Of a DNA stretch of 64,000 bases, positions 42,300 through 52,965 are shown in pieces (the stretch's first letter is position 1; the number at the start of each line of letters is the position of its first letter). The translations under genes were made by a program, and so were the position numbers. This stretch comes from Ascochyta rabiei (taxonomy: Eukaryota > Ascomycota > Dothideomycetes > Pleosporales > Didymellaceae), in the NCBI RefSeq assembly GCF_004011695.2, contig NC_082408.1, positions 1,039,501-1,103,500 of the forward strand. Direction: 5' to 3'. The notes beneath the pieces are model-generated. The model did not search any database. It saw only the letters and a list, made by a program, of their open reading frames with translations, and was not told the DNA's origin.

Positions 42300-43787
42300 T
42301 CATACACGTTCCTGGTTCGCTTGTTCCGCCCATTCGACCCACCGCTTGATTACCCCGTCCACCGTTTTCACGCCATCTTTGGTAGCCTCCACTTCAAACC
42401 ACTCTTGATGCTGCTTCCCACACGCTTCACACTTTCTCATCACCCGTTGCTCCGCTAGCTCCAGGTGAATCATGCGTTCTACCCGCATCACAGTTGGGAC
42501 TTTGCGCACAACGCCAGCATCAAACGCGCGCTGGGAACCCCCAGCATTCTGCGCAGATTGACGACGAGAATTCGCCGGTGAAGCTTGTGGTGAAGGTGTC
42601 GGTGTCGAGGACGAAACGTAAGGATAAAAGCGTACGAGAGAAAGGGAGTAACCGCACTGACGCGTCCATTCATTCATACGCCTGTGCACGTTGTTCGCAC
42701 GCCCGATCTTGAGGAGGATGGTGTCCTTTTCTTTCTCGGCCCCGCTTGCCGCATCATCGTTGCCAGATCTTTGGCGCGTGGGCCCTGAACGTGGTCGTGA
42801 ATTGTTCTTTACGGAGTATTGCCGTAGTACATCGGAGGTTCGTCGTCCTTGATCAGACCGTGACGGTGGAGTGAGGAGGGTAGATGCAGTTGATGAAGGT
42901 GCGGGACCGGAGGTTTCGGGCGTCAGCCAAAAGATGTATATGTAGCCCTCGTCATCGTGTGATGAAATGGGTTTGGAGAGCTCGGCCAGCAGAGTTGCTG
43001 CTAGCTGTGGAGATACATTCTGAGGGATGTATCTCAGCATGGTTGCTGTATCTGAGTCGTCATGAGAGGTTGTTTTAACTGGCCTCGCTGGCTTGTCGGT
43101 AAGTGGCTTGGGGCCGGTCGATTGCTGTGAGGCTGGTACAGGCCGTGGAGCGGAGGTGTACTCGGGGCGGTGGTTCGTTCGCTTCGTGTGCCTTACAACA
43201 TCGATGTCATCGTCGTCTGCAGCACCACAGCACAAAGACCGCCAGAAGCTTGGCTTCTTCCTTTGCGTCGATGGTTTTGAAGGTCGATTATCCCTGCGTT
43301 TCTTCTCTGCTGCCATCACATCGCTGGGTACCGAAATCAGCGGTCCCTCTACACGATCCCAAGTGGCTGGACGATTGATCCTCCGTGGCGGCTTTCCTTG
43401 CCTATTGCTATCCCTTCTTTTCCGATGCGGTTCTTTTGCAGAGTCATCTACTGCCAGGACTCCCAAACGTTGTACCAAAGTATCTATGCTGCTCCGCTCC
43501 TTCAAAGGATAGAGCTGCGTATCTGGTCCATTGGATTTGATAGCCGCCAGCTGTTCAGCCTGGTCTTTGTGTTGCCAGCAGAAATATGCCGCGGCGCCAA
43601 TGTCTTCGCTATCGCTATCACCTGCGACTGACACGACTGCAAGAACACCCGCGTCGTCGCTTACTTTGGCATCAATGGGACGTCTACATGGTCGGCCTGA
43701 TTTAGTGATGCCTTTGCAAGTCGTCGCTGGGTTCCTAGAGTCTGATCGAGGAATCAGAGATTCAGGCGTTCGACCTGTGAATGCCAT
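42300..43787 (-). CDS. GIY-YIG (T5orf172/DUF1766) domain protein, 495 aa
   Basis: This is a eukaryotic nuclear member of the T5orf172 branch of the GIY-YIG nuclease fold. It is an intact single exon. An N-terminal Cys/His module (CKGITKSGRPC at residues 24-34, then YFCWQH near 68-73) resembles a small zinc site. Residues 120-250 are basic and disordered, with a Cys-rich FWRSLCCGAADDDD segment. The nuclease-like core starts with GYIYIFWLTP (281-290) and continues after an insertion with LLKIGRANNVHRRMNEW (358-374). Further conserved parts are VMRVERMIHLELAEQR and CEACGKQHQEWFEV. The GIY-YIG Arg and a likely metal-binding Glu (in RVERMIHLEL) are present, so activity is possible. In fission yeast a related gene is meiotically induced. 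Confidence 0.85.
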   Translation of the reverse strand: MAFTGRTPESLIPRSDSRNPATTCKGITKSGRPCRRPIDAKVSDDAGVLAVVSVAGDSDSEDIGAAAYFCWQHKDQAEQLAAIKSNGPDTQLYPLKERSSIDTLVQRLGVLAVDDSAKEPHRKRRDSNRQGKPPRRINRPATWDRVEGPLISVPSDVMAAEKKRRDNRPSKPSTQRKKPSFWRSLCCGAADDDDIDVVRHTKRTNHRPEYTSAPRPVPASQQSTGPKPLTDKPARPVKTTSHDDSDTATMLRYIPQNVSPQLAATLLAELSKPISSHDDEGYIYIFWLTPETSGPAPSSTASTLLTPPSRSDQGRRTSDVLRQYSVKNNSRPRSGPTRQRSGNDDAASGAEKEKDTILLKIGRANNVHRRMNEWTRQCGYSLSLVRFYPYVSSSTPTPSPQASPANSRRQSAQNAGGSQRAFDAGVVRKVPTVMRVERMIHLELAEQRVMRKCEACGKQHQEWFEVEATKDGVKTVDGVIKRWVEWAEQANQERV

Positions 43788-44508
43788 GATCAGGAAACAG
43801 AAATCTCGTCAGTGAGTAGTGCTGGTTGAACACTTGAGAGAACTAGTGTCAAATATTCAGTAGGTGTGCGCTGTTAATGAAGCGTCTTGTTCACCGCTAA
43901 GAAACGGAGTTTTCACAGCCTCGTTGTGCAGTGAACTGCAAGAACCCAGGCACGCGTCGGAAATGAGTGTCATCATACTGCACAGACAGTGGGCGCATCG
44001 TACGCGAACGTTGCGTCAAGTGGGCGCGTGCTGTCGAAAGATGGCAGGGGTTTCGAAATCGAGAGGCGGGTCCGTGGCAGTGCACGTGGCGGTGCCAGGC
44101 ACGTTTCTGGTGGGGCGAGTCACACAACAACACCAAGCCCGAAAACCTTGCGAGCCTTGAGACTTTCAGTTGGACCAAAAACGTATCGAACAGGCAGAGC
44201 AAGAATAATAGTTCGCAAAGCAACGAGCCTTCAATTAACAATGTCAGCCCACTTTGAATGTGAGATGAGTCGCGAAAAACGAACTATCAGAGTCGTTGAT
44301 GTGCGTGCAGAAATCAATCTTGTCTTGCCCAGTTATCCTCCTTTTCCCCTTCATCATCATCTTCTTCTTCGCCATCTTCTTCACCAGTGAGAGGTCTTAG
44401 GCAGAAAGCTGGCATGCACTGAGCACGTGACCCCAATGACCGCCAAAACTCGATGGCACACCTCACACAAAAACACAACACCAACTTAAGACGTCGCGAC
44501 GGGCAAAA
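43788..44508. other. intergenic, nothing recognised
   Basis: It contains the promoter of the GIY-YIG gene. A plus-strand frame at 43989-44390 is basic and low-complexity with no family signature. Confidence 0.45.
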
Positions 44509-44596
44509 TGCATCGGCCGGGAATCGAACCCGGGGCTAGCCGAAACTGTCCTATAGAGGATGGCAACGGCTAATTTTACCACTAAACCACCGATGC
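44509..44596 (-). tRNA. tRNA-Gly (anticodon GCC) with 17-nt intron
   Basis: The minus strand folds as a cloverleaf. The acceptor stem GCATCGG pairs with CCGATGC. The D arm carries the A box TGGTTTAGTGG. The anticodon stem AGCCG/CGGCT encloses loop TTGCCA...T. The T arm CCGGG-TTCGATT-CCCGG contains the B box. Anticodon GCC reads glycine GGC/GGU codons. A 17-nt intron follows position 37, the canonical site for tRNA splicing. A discriminator A is at 44509. The CCA end is not encoded. Confidence 0.95.
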
Positions 44597-45333
44597 GATG
44601 AATGAATGAGATATGAAAGTGCCCCAAGTAGTATTTAATATATACTTTTTGTTCAACCGTTCAATTATACCACGCAATGTCCCACATAGGATGGTCCATC
44701 ATCCAAGTACTTGTGTCTTGCAAAATACTGAAATAATCATTGCATAACCCCAAAGTCTACTTGTCAGCCTTCACTCCCACAGTGTCACACATATACAACG
44801 CTTGCAAACGGTCACGGCGAATGGAAAGACGTCTTTCCTTTACCTAATTCACCGGTCCTAGATTTAGACCTACTTTTTCAGGCTTTCTGTGAAGTTGTGG
44901 CCTTCAGTTCAGCTGTGCTGTATTGATAATTCCTGAACGGTGTGCTCTCAGCCATTAGGCTGCATGCTCACCACACCCTTCTCTAGGCCCCCGCGCCACG
45001 TGTTCTTCTGAACCAATGGAGCCAACTAATCGAAACCTTTCTTCTCGTATAAGCCACCACAGCCCGGGGCTGTGGGCTGTGGGCGCGACCAATTAACTGA
45101 CCGGGTGGGCTACCGACTATAACCTCGAGGCAACCGCAAAGTACTAAGGTCCATGTACCCGTTGCAAATGCAGACTTCCTCAAAAAATCTCGCTTCAATT
45201 GTACACTTTTGTAGTTGGTAGTTTTCGGACCTGCGCATACACTGCCCCCTATGCGGCCTACCCCCGCTTACTTTATCAAGCCTTGTCACTTCTCAGCCTT
45301 CCAAAGTTTTCATCACAACCTCGACAAGAATTC
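44597..45333. other. intergenic upstream of the HATPase-HET gene
   Basis: This AT-rich region serves as the promoter of the fusion gene. A plus-strand frame open from 45199 runs into the first exon, so a longer N-terminus cannot be excluded. Confidence 0.45.
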
Positions 45334-48300
45334 ATGGCGCTGATGGCAAAGCTTCACGACGCGCGAGCGCACATAGACAGTCTCCGCCAAAGGTTCTCTA
45401 CAAACTCTAATCCCGCCATGGTTTCGATTATGGAGAATTTATTGAAAGTGTTCGTCGCAGCGTGCTTGATCCTAGGTTCAGCTCTAATCACCACCCAGCG
45501 TGTCGGGCGACCTCTACGGCGAGAATCCCCATTTCATACAAGAGCTTCTGCAAAATGCGGATGACAGTAGCTATACAACGGAGCCTGCCCTCAAGATCAC
45601 TTTTCGATCTCATGCTACACAGGCCAGTTGGCTTCAGATCGACACCAACGAGGTAGGTTTTAGTAAAGAGGATGTCGCCGCTATTTGCTCGGTGAGCAAC
45701 AGTACTAAGTCAGGGCAAACTCATTCAAGAGCCTCCACTGGGGAGAAAGGCATAGGATTCAAAAGCGTCTTCAAAGTTGCGAATCGAGTCTACATATCAT
45801 CTCGTGGCTACACGTTCATGTTCGACAAGGACTTGCCATTGGGCATGATCAATCCAATCTGGACAGTGTTCCCTGGCGAAACAACTCCAGAGTTGACGTC
45901 CATTGGACTTGAGCTGTCCAACGACCAAAACGCCATCGAGCTCATAGATTATCTTCGAGGGTTAGACGCAAGCCTTTTGCTTTTCCTTCGAAAGGTTCGA
46001 AAGATAAGCATTGAATTGGCACCCGTCGGTGATACAAGCTCAAGTATAACACTCCAACGAAAAGACGTCGATGGAGATGGGAGGTTTCAGATTAGGAGAC
46101 TTTGCACCGCAGAAGGGGACTTAGAGTATCTTGTACACAGGTATCGGGTATCCCATCTTCCGAGAGACACGAGGCGACCGAATTACACTCATTCAGATCT
46201 GCTACTAGCATTTCCGCCTCCGCCGTTGAGAGGCGAACAGGTTTTCGCATTCCTCCCCATCAGTGACTCTGGATTGGACGTAAGAAATTCGAGAGCCTTA
46301 CAGTCTGGATTTGACTGACGTTTCGTTAGTTTGCACTGCAAGGCGACTTTTTACTTGTCGCTAATCGTCAGTCTATTCATCCAACCGCGCACTGGAATTG
46401 CCATTTGCGTGCCGGGGTCACGGAAGCGTTCGTGCAGTCTGTCGAACGATTCAACAGCTCAGACCATCTGCTGAAATATTACTGGCCATTGTACATGCCG
46501 ACAGATAAAGTCCACAAGTTCTTCCAGCCATGTAAGGAGTCCATTCACACTGTTCTCAAGTGCAGCAGAGTCCTCCTATCACAATCTGTTGAGAGACCGT
46601 ACGCTCTCCCTAGCGAGCTGTTATTTGTTCACCCTGGCATGTATGCGGATTGCAACGGCATACCGTTGACAGCTTGTACACTGCATAGTGCTACATATCT
46701 ATCCAGCAGCTATCCAGAGTGTACGATAGGACCTCTACGCACCTTAGGTGTTGTTGCAATGACTGACGATATCTTTTTGTCACACTTGCAGCAACTCATA
46801 TCCGAAGCTGCGGCAGAATTCTATTCGCGTACATCTCAATGGCACTCACAGCTCGCGCGAGTACTCTTGCGCTTGATTGTAGACGCACCGGAAGGCCTGC
46901 GGCAGGTCGCCTATAATCTGCCAATCGTACCTCTTTCAAACGGAACATGGGTATCCGCACGTGACGGACCTATGCTTCCACAGCGTACTGCATCACGGCC
47001 AAATGCTCTCGAAGATTCAGCGAATAGCGCCCTGGGCGAGATCACCTCATCGGACGCGTATGACAATGTAGGAGGTAGATCGACGCCCACCATTCTCGCA
47101 GAAGATGTTCCAGGTCGCGTTCTTATCATCGAAGAGACTGCAGCAGCTGATGATATGCGCAGAAGCCTCTTTGCGCAATTGAAAGTTGTGACAATGAGCA
47201 CAACCTGGACGTGTGAACATCTGAGCAGCTGCCACAATTCTTCAAGCTTCAACCCCCAAAACTGGACGTTGGAACAACTACTTTCTCATACGAAGTACAT
47301 CTATCACGCCAGGTGGCGACCTGAACGGTTTACCGACCTTTGGTTTGCGACCTCTGATGGTGGTCGATGCAAAGGGTCGCAAGCGTACTGTGCTGTACCT
47401 ACTTCCGAAGACTCTGTGTACGCTCGAATCTCGGAAGTCATGATATCACGCTATCCGACGGTTGACCATGCATATATGCAGGAGACTGAAGCGGGCTGGA
47501 TGCTATTTCTCCAGAACACTCTGCATGTATCTGCAGTACCACGCCTAGTACAAGAGGGCGAATTCCATCAGGGGAAAACATCCGATCTTTCCGAAGAGTT
47601 CAAATACATTCTGAAGGAGTGCCAATTTTCCGACGTTGTTCAGCTACTGCTTGAAAATTGGCACGCGTATTCGAGGTGGTTCGATGCAGATATTACACAA
47701 TTCACAAGACTCGATATTCGCGAATCGAGAGAAAAGCTCTTGTTGGAAATCCAGGAGAGCATGGTGAAAACTCAGCATGGCATGAGGCGCCTAGGCTCGA
47801 TCTCTATATCTGGAATCGATTCATACGTCGAAGTACACATAGCAGATCTTCCGGTATTGACCCTGGAAGCGACCAGGGATAAGATAACGAATCAGAAGTT
47901 GCATCTACTTGGTATCCATGTTGACAGCGATGTCGAGTTTTACACGCATTGCTTGGAGCACTTGCACGCAAAGGACGAACCAGAAACTGCCGTTCTGTCT
48001 CATATCTACGAAAAGATTCAAGACTTGTATGATGCAAATGAAGTCCTGGTGGAGTGAGTTTTCAACCGAGAGCTGTTGCCTACGCTGATAAGTCCAGATC
48101 TACCTTTTCGAAGAAAAAGTTGATCTACGTGAAATCGCCGTATCCACGGAAAGAAAAGCTTTCGGCTTCACGGGCAAGTCAACTGCAGGCCGTCCGATCC
48201 AGCGAACCCATCGGCTGGCTCGATGTAAGCGAGGGCTCCTTACTGAAAGATCTGATCCAATCAGATTACCCTCAAGCCACGCGTTTTTTCCAAGGCTTAC

Positions 48301-51300
48301 TTGGTGGCGAGCGTTTGCTTCTTGGACCTCTTCTCGCAAAAGCGAGTAGAGTTGACATGTTGATGAATACAGCAGAGATTGCGACTCTATTCGCAAACAT
48401 AAGCGACATTCTAGGGCTTATGGGCCAGATCAATGTTGCCAAAGCGACAAAGTTTATCCATGACAAACCAGTTCTTCCCATATTCAAGGTGAGCACCGAA
48501 TCGCAGGATGACAACTCCTATGATAGTCTTGTTGGCAACAGAGATGCATCTTGGTTCATTGCAGACAGACCGCATCTTTACCAGAGCTTCAAAGGAAAGT
48601 TACCGCTCCTGGCTTTCACAGTCCAACAGATCCGGAGTATGAAACATTTCATATCAGCGATGAGACTAGATTCTCGCCGGTTATCCAGACCAGATCTAGT
48701 CATCGATTCTACCGTCCCGAGAGGTCCTTTGAGGTACAGTCAACCCAAGACCGTTGCAGTGTTGGGTAAAAATGAGTTTCTCAAAGCGTGAGTGTTCCCA
48801 AGTGGCCATTCTTGTGTCTATGCCGGACATCGAGTTAATCTTACCATCTGCCAAAGGCTTCTATCGACGACAAATTCCAACAAATTACAATCTTCTGATT
48901 GGATACGAATCAGTTCGGCAGAATCGATCGTCATAAACCACGATTTTAGATGCAAAGATTCAGCTTGCAGCGGACGACCCACCAAAGGATTCATTCACTC
49001 CGTCTCAAGTGAGTGTAACCTTCAAATATACATTGAAGACGATGGTAAAGACTCGAACTTGCTACCTTTCGACGTCGTGAGTGAGATTGGCCAATATCTT
49101 GGGATCAAAGATGAGCGGAGACGGCATTTGCTCTATGAAGCGCTCAGCAACAAGAACATTCGGGACGTTCAGCAGCGATTCGAAGCCGACGGATACGATG
49201 TCGACATCGTGAAAGGTAAATTCGACTCTAAACTTCCGTCCAAGTATGTGCAAGATATTGACCACTATTGTAGTGCTCGAGAGCCACCAAGAACCACACG
49301 CCGACTATCACGTCGCTTCTGGAGATCTTATGTCTATACCCAGCCCTTGGCAAGTTCATGGGAGTAAGAACAAGGGGCTGAATATCGACCTACAGCCCAA
49401 GCGTAGCAAACTTGATCCAGATCGACGCATCAAAATGATGGAGATCAACATGGCCTCCAAAGTCTCAACACATGGTGTGCTTTATACTCAAAAATTGGAT
49501 CCCAACAATACACTCCAGTTTCTAGGAGAGTTGCTTGCCTCACGGATGTTTGAGAAGACATTGGGGTGGGCATACATTCCAGACTTGTACTGGACAAGTA
49601 AGCTTCGTGTACGAGCGGGAACCATGCCAGAGCCAACAACCGAGCACGTCGCATCTTTCACAATGGACGAGCCGTTTATATCCCAGGCTGTAACGACACG
49701 CTTCTCAAGCCAACTGGGTGACCAACAAGCCCAGGATTGGGGCGCCTGCAGCCCCACATACCATTTTCTGGTAGCACCGTCATCTGGTGACTGGGAAGAT
49801 TCATTTGTATGGGGATCTCAGAAAGTAGAGTTGGTGAGTAGCAGTTAGTTTGAGAGCTTCAATACATGTCTACTAACCCAGCGTACAGATGCGCCGCTTC
49901 CACCTATCCGGAGCCAATATGAAGTCACCAAAAGACGTCCTGATCTTGCTAAGAATTAGTCATATCTACAGCGAACGGCCCCGATATCGATTCATTATAG
50001 ACCCTTGGAATTTAGTTCTGTCCGGTCAGCTCACGTTGCCAAGTGATGCACTTTTTGCGGCTGCTATCAAGTCCAACGCGGTTTCTCAGCACGATCCGCA
50101 AAACACCAACCACAGTTCCACAAGTGATAAGCCAATCGAAGGGGAATCGAGGCAAAACGAAAATGAACCTAGTCGATTACCGCGGGATGTACCTGATATG
50201 GCCACAACATTGCGCGGTCCAAAAGCGAAGTTAGACTCAACTCCTTACATATACCGACCTCTTTGTAGCGAACAGTTCCGATTGTTCACTCTTTTCCCCG
50301 CAGCAGATACCCAAGACCCTCTGCGTGGTATGATCTGTAGCCACTCCATCAAAGTTGGTGTACCGTATGAAAGCGTTTCCTACACGTGGGGTTCTGATGC
50401 GCAAACAATGCATTCAATCTCAATGCCGGACGGTGAACTACAAGTGAGAGACTCTCTCAAAACAGTTCTCACTAGACTTCGAAAGAAAGAAGGCTCTGTG
50501 GTACTCTGGATAGATGCCATCTGCATTGACCAGGAGAATCCGCACGAGAAAACGCACCAGATTCGCAAACTCCCACAAATTTTTCAACGCGCAACATGTA
50601 CTCTTGCAGTCATTTCTACGGAAGAGAAGTATCATGCCGCCATGGAAACGCTTATGCAAATTCGTGGAAATGCGGTCTACGGTTACGACTCCGAAAGATG
50701 GCCAGACAATCTGGCCAAAATTCCGGCATCTTGGGCAGGAAAAGACATGCCCCCAATAACAGAGGATGTATGGGACTCAGTTGTCCAATTTTTCAAGGTC
50801 GCATGGTTTCAAAGGGCCTGGATCGTGCAAGAAGTTATAGCAGCACCATCAGTCAAAGTTGTGTGCGGTCAGTGGATGGTAGATTGGAGCGACCTATTCT
50901 TCACTATGGAGCTCGTGGACAAAAGGTTCAGACGGACCTCCAAGGTCGATATTTCAGCCTGGAAATCCTTCAAGATCTTGGGGGAACATCGAGAGTGGGA
51001 GGCAACAAAGCGTCGGTGGCCACTTCTACTTCTTTTAGAGACGTTTCGCCACACAGAATCTGGTTTCATGCGAGACAGGTTCTTCTCTCTGCTTGGACTC
51101 GCCAACGATGGTAACTTAGCTGAGTTTGAGCCCGACTACGCATCTCCCTTCGAAGCTATCGTGTGCAAATTTGCACGTACGTTCATTCAACGAGGATTTG
51201 GTATTCATCTACTCTGTCGTGCGGGTCTGGGTCCACAGCTCGATCGATTTCCATCCTGGGTTCCGGACTGGACCATTCTGAAATCAGACAGCCTGAGTAA

Positions 51301-52024
51301 ATCCAGTGAGCGCGGGGTTGTATACAACGCATCGAGCTACGCCGAACCAAAGATTGGGGTGGTTTCGGAATCCCGTAACATCATCGAGGTACGCGCTATC
51401 CAGGTCGACATCATCACACATGTCAGTGGCTGCTTCAATCGGCCGCACGAGCCAGCCCGACTTGAGAAATACTTCAAGGAAATCGACGATTTGATCGATG
51501 CACATCTGAGAACCAGGTTCAGTCGCGAGAAGCGCGATGTACTGAAGTGGCGTGTACCTGTTGCAGGTGCCGAGCACCCAAAGATAGCAACTGGAGGAGA
51601 CATCAACCTTCGTGATTCCTACAACGCTCTTCGGACAGTTTTGAAAGGACTCAAGAAAAAGACCGGCCCAAGTGCTCAGTACCTGCGTGAGGATACTGGT
51701 GAACGATTGGTCGCTTCTTCTGATGGTGTGGAACTGACCCGTGTGCAAGGTAGAAGTCTCAATTACCATGCACTTGTACAAGACAGCATAAAGGACTGGA
51801 AATTCTTCGTGACACAGTCTGGTACATGTGGTATCGCACCAGGGCTAGTGAAGGCAGGAGACAAGGTGCACATCGTTGCGGGTAGCAGAACGCCGTTTGT
51901 GATGCGTATGAGCTTTCCAGAGCAGGATCTTTCCAAGCTCATCGGTGAATGCTATGTGTATGGTATGATGAATGGGGAATGCGTACATGCCGATACAAGA
52001 TGGTCGACGGTAAAGCTACATTAG
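45334..52024 (+). CDS. HSP90-like ATPase (sacsin/NO VEIN type) - NOV - HET fusion protein, 7 exons, 2121 aa
   Basis: Exons: 45334-45449, 45499-46279, 46330-48053, 48098-48787, 48857-49215, 49274-49833, 49889-52024; every junction is in phase. Residues ~35-250 form a GHKL/HSP90-like ATPase: N-box FIQELLQNADDS, then TNEVGFSKEDVAAICSVSNS and the lid/G2 motif TGEKGIGFKSVFKVANRVYI. A long helical middle follows. The NOV (DUF3883) region starts near 1290 (GELLASRMFEKTLGWAYIPD, YWTSKLRVRAG). The intron at 49834-49888 (GTGAGT...TACTAACCCAGCGTACAG) links KVEL to RRFHLSGANMKSPKDVLILL and YRFIIDPWNLVLSG, the NOV C-terminus. HET motifs lie near 1565-1728: YESVSYTWGS, VLWIDAICIDQENPHEK, WFQRAWIVQEVIAAP. 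The usual HET tail closes it (FVTQSGTCGIAPGLVKAGD, LIGECYVYGMM). I infer a cell-death effector controlled by an ATPase sensor. Separate transcription of the HET part from the ATG at 49889 is the alternative. Confidence 0.83.
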
Positions 52025-52494
52025 ACCGGTACGTAGCGATAGCGGACATACCATAATCAAAAGAGATTTTCGCGACTCTAAATGCGGTAGTTGTATAGTG
52101 ACCACAGGATCTCGGTGAAAAACTTACCTCATGTTTAGGACCTTATTCTGGTTCGTCACGAATCCGGATAATCGAGCAGGCGCACACCCGAGCATAGCGT
52201 CAAAGCTCCCACCGTACGCGACGATTTCTAGCCACTGGAGAAACGCTGTCAAACTTGCAACCTTCGATTATCTGTACATTAATAATGGTCAATTGAGTCA
52301 ATCTCCGGCTATTGTGACAGGAAATCGTCGTAAATACCTAACGGGGCTGGATTTTGCAGTCCTGCTTCTGACTATTCAGAAAAACGACGTGGGCACGTTG
52401 AGTCAGTAGAAGAATAGCAGTTCAACAACATAGGTGGCTGTAGGAAGACTACACACTGAAATCTATCCTCGAGAGTAGTTGCATCCAACGGTAT
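52025..52494. other. intergenic between convergent genes
   Basis: It holds the 3' flanks of the fusion gene and of the SnoaL-like gene. A plus-strand frame at 52131-52409 has no recognisable family. Confidence 0.45.
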
Positions 52495-52965
52495 TCATGC
52501 CGTTCCATGAACTTCCCCCTTTCCCACTGCACCCCAGACCGCTCGTTCCGTCAATGACGCAAGCTTGCCGCTCTCCTCGTCAACTGTTGCAAAGAAAAAA
52601 CTCTCAAAGAACGTTTCAGTCCCATCGAGCTGGACTACCCCTGTCATGCGCGCCGCAAGCTGACTACCATCTCTCAAAAACTCTTCTCTAAGCACCGAAG
52701 TGAGCGTTCATGCACTAGACGCTTTGAGTCGAAACGGGTGCGATACATACACGTTTGGATCGTAGTGCGTTATCTTGCCTCGCCAGTTCTCGAGACTTTG
52801 GTACCATGCATCACGCTCTAGGCGCTGGCCGTTAAAGGTGTGGTAGAAGGAGGATGTGACTGTTGCTTCTGCGTATTTTTCCGTTTCTTCAGGTGATGAC
52901 GTAGTCAGGGCGTTCTTCATTGCGAGTTGGAAGCCGGCACGGGTGGAGAAGTCGTAATCTGTCAT
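52495..52965 (-). CDS. SnoaL-like / NTF2-fold protein, 2 exons, 135 aa
   Basis: This is a small alpha+beta barrel protein of the kind that includes polyketide cyclases and ester hydrolases; the substrate is unknown. Exon 1 is 52965-52751 and exon 2 is 52687-52495. The 63-bp intron (GTATGT donor, CTTAG acceptor) removes an in-frame TGA at 52710-52708, so the gene is intact rather than broken. The N-terminal half contains ALTTSSPEETEKYAEATVTS and FNGQRLERDAWYQSLENWRG. The C-terminal half contains FLRDGSQLAARMTGVVQLDG and ETFFESFFFATVDEESGK, the typical final sheet strands. It may be a distant neighbour-derived paralogue of the scytalone-dehydratase-like relic at 36 kb, but the two are not close. 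Confidence 0.75.

Noticed and set aside
43989..44390. 133-codon plus-strand frame upstream of the tRNA gene
   Set aside because: Basic, low-complexity translation, no splice or family support; likely promoter/intergenic DNA of the GIY-YIG gene.
49889..52024. Independent HET gene starting at the ATG of 49889
   Set aside because: Its first ~60 residues complete the NOV domain of the upstream frame and a canonical in-phase intron links them; kept as the alternative to be tested.
52708..52710. In-frame TGA in the SnoaL-like gene, suggesting readthrough or a pseudogene
   Set aside because: A 63-bp intron (GTATGT at 52750, CTTAG ending at 52688) removes the stop and keeps phase, giving a coherent family sequence.
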